This document shows, piece after piece, positions 6,183-6,238 of a stretch of DNA of 6,238 nucleotides (within the stretch, counting starts at the first letter, position 1; each line of letters starts with the position of its first letter). The position numbers were made by a program, and so were the translations under genes. This stretch comes from CAJYAN01 sp046484825. GTDB lineage: Bacteria > Pseudomonadota > Gammaproteobacteria > UBA6429 > Thiohalophilaceae. The notes under the pieces were generated by a model. It did no database searches. It saw only the letters and a program-made list of their open reading frames with translations, and was not told where the DNA came from. The stretch covers positions 1 through 6,238 of the forward strand of contig JAWOIE010000226.1 of NCBI GenBank assembly GCA_046484825.1. Direction: 5' to 3'.

Positions 6183-6238
6183 ACAGGCCGGCATTGAGTT
6201 TTTCAAACGCTGGATAACAGGACAGGGAACTACCGTGG

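Noticed and set aside
5922..6206. Extension of the RND protein to a TTG start at 6206
   Set aside because: These bases encode L6 on the other strand, the TTG lacks a Shine-Dalgarno, and the translation does not resemble the RND N-terminus, which should include transmembrane helix 1.

Overview
The window holds one complete gene, one large 5'-truncated gene, one ribosomal-protein gene fragment, and an unusual repeat-rich spacer. Two genes for envelope proteins lie on the minus strand: a TonB-dependent outer-membrane receptor (53-2026) and an RND-family inner-membrane efflux pump (coding homology 3030 to about 5921). Both protein types imply a Gram-negative bacterium with a TonB/ExbBD-energised outer membrane. 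The style of both proteins and the moderate-to-high GC of their genes suggest a proteobacterium, probably gammaproteobacterial; this is inference, since no marker gene can be tied safely to that lineage.

Layout from left to right. 1-52: short tail after the receptor, no gene supported. 53-2026 (-): TonB-dependent receptor with signal peptide, plug and barrel; an ATG at 2026 with a good Shine-Dalgarno is preferred over the upstream GTG at 2044. 2027-2222: receptor leader with a GC-rich palindrome and an AT-rich stretch. 2223-3020: gene-free, lower-GC array of four tandem imperfect palindromes (about 140-190 bp each) with arms of the CGCAGAGGCGCTAAG / CTTTGCGTCCTCTGCG type, plus two copies of a separate linker repeat. 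The right-hand linker folds into a long hairpin just after the pump's stop codon. 3030-5921 (-): RND permease lacking its N-terminus. 5919-6182 (+): the 3' half of a ribosomal protein L6 gene (rplF), reading away from the pump. 6183-6238: spacer ending in a possible GTG start at 6235, where rplR (L18) would be expected.

The most important observation is the join at about 5918-5922. The pump and the L6 gene lie head to head and both lose their 5' ends at the same point. The pump's reading frame happens to stay open through the antisense strand of L6 up to a TTG at 6206, so an automatic caller would give a 1058-residue protein whose first ~95 residues are reverse-strand L6 and not pump. L6 is essential and normally sits inside the conserved spc ribosomal operon, so an assembly or amplification chimera is the simplest explanation; a real inversion or insertion is the alternative. 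The usual upstream partner of such pumps, a membrane-fusion (adaptor) protein gene, would lie beyond the join and is not visible.

I found no convincing new defence, mobile or biosynthetic system. The repeat array and the L6/RND join are the parts that known genes do not explain.
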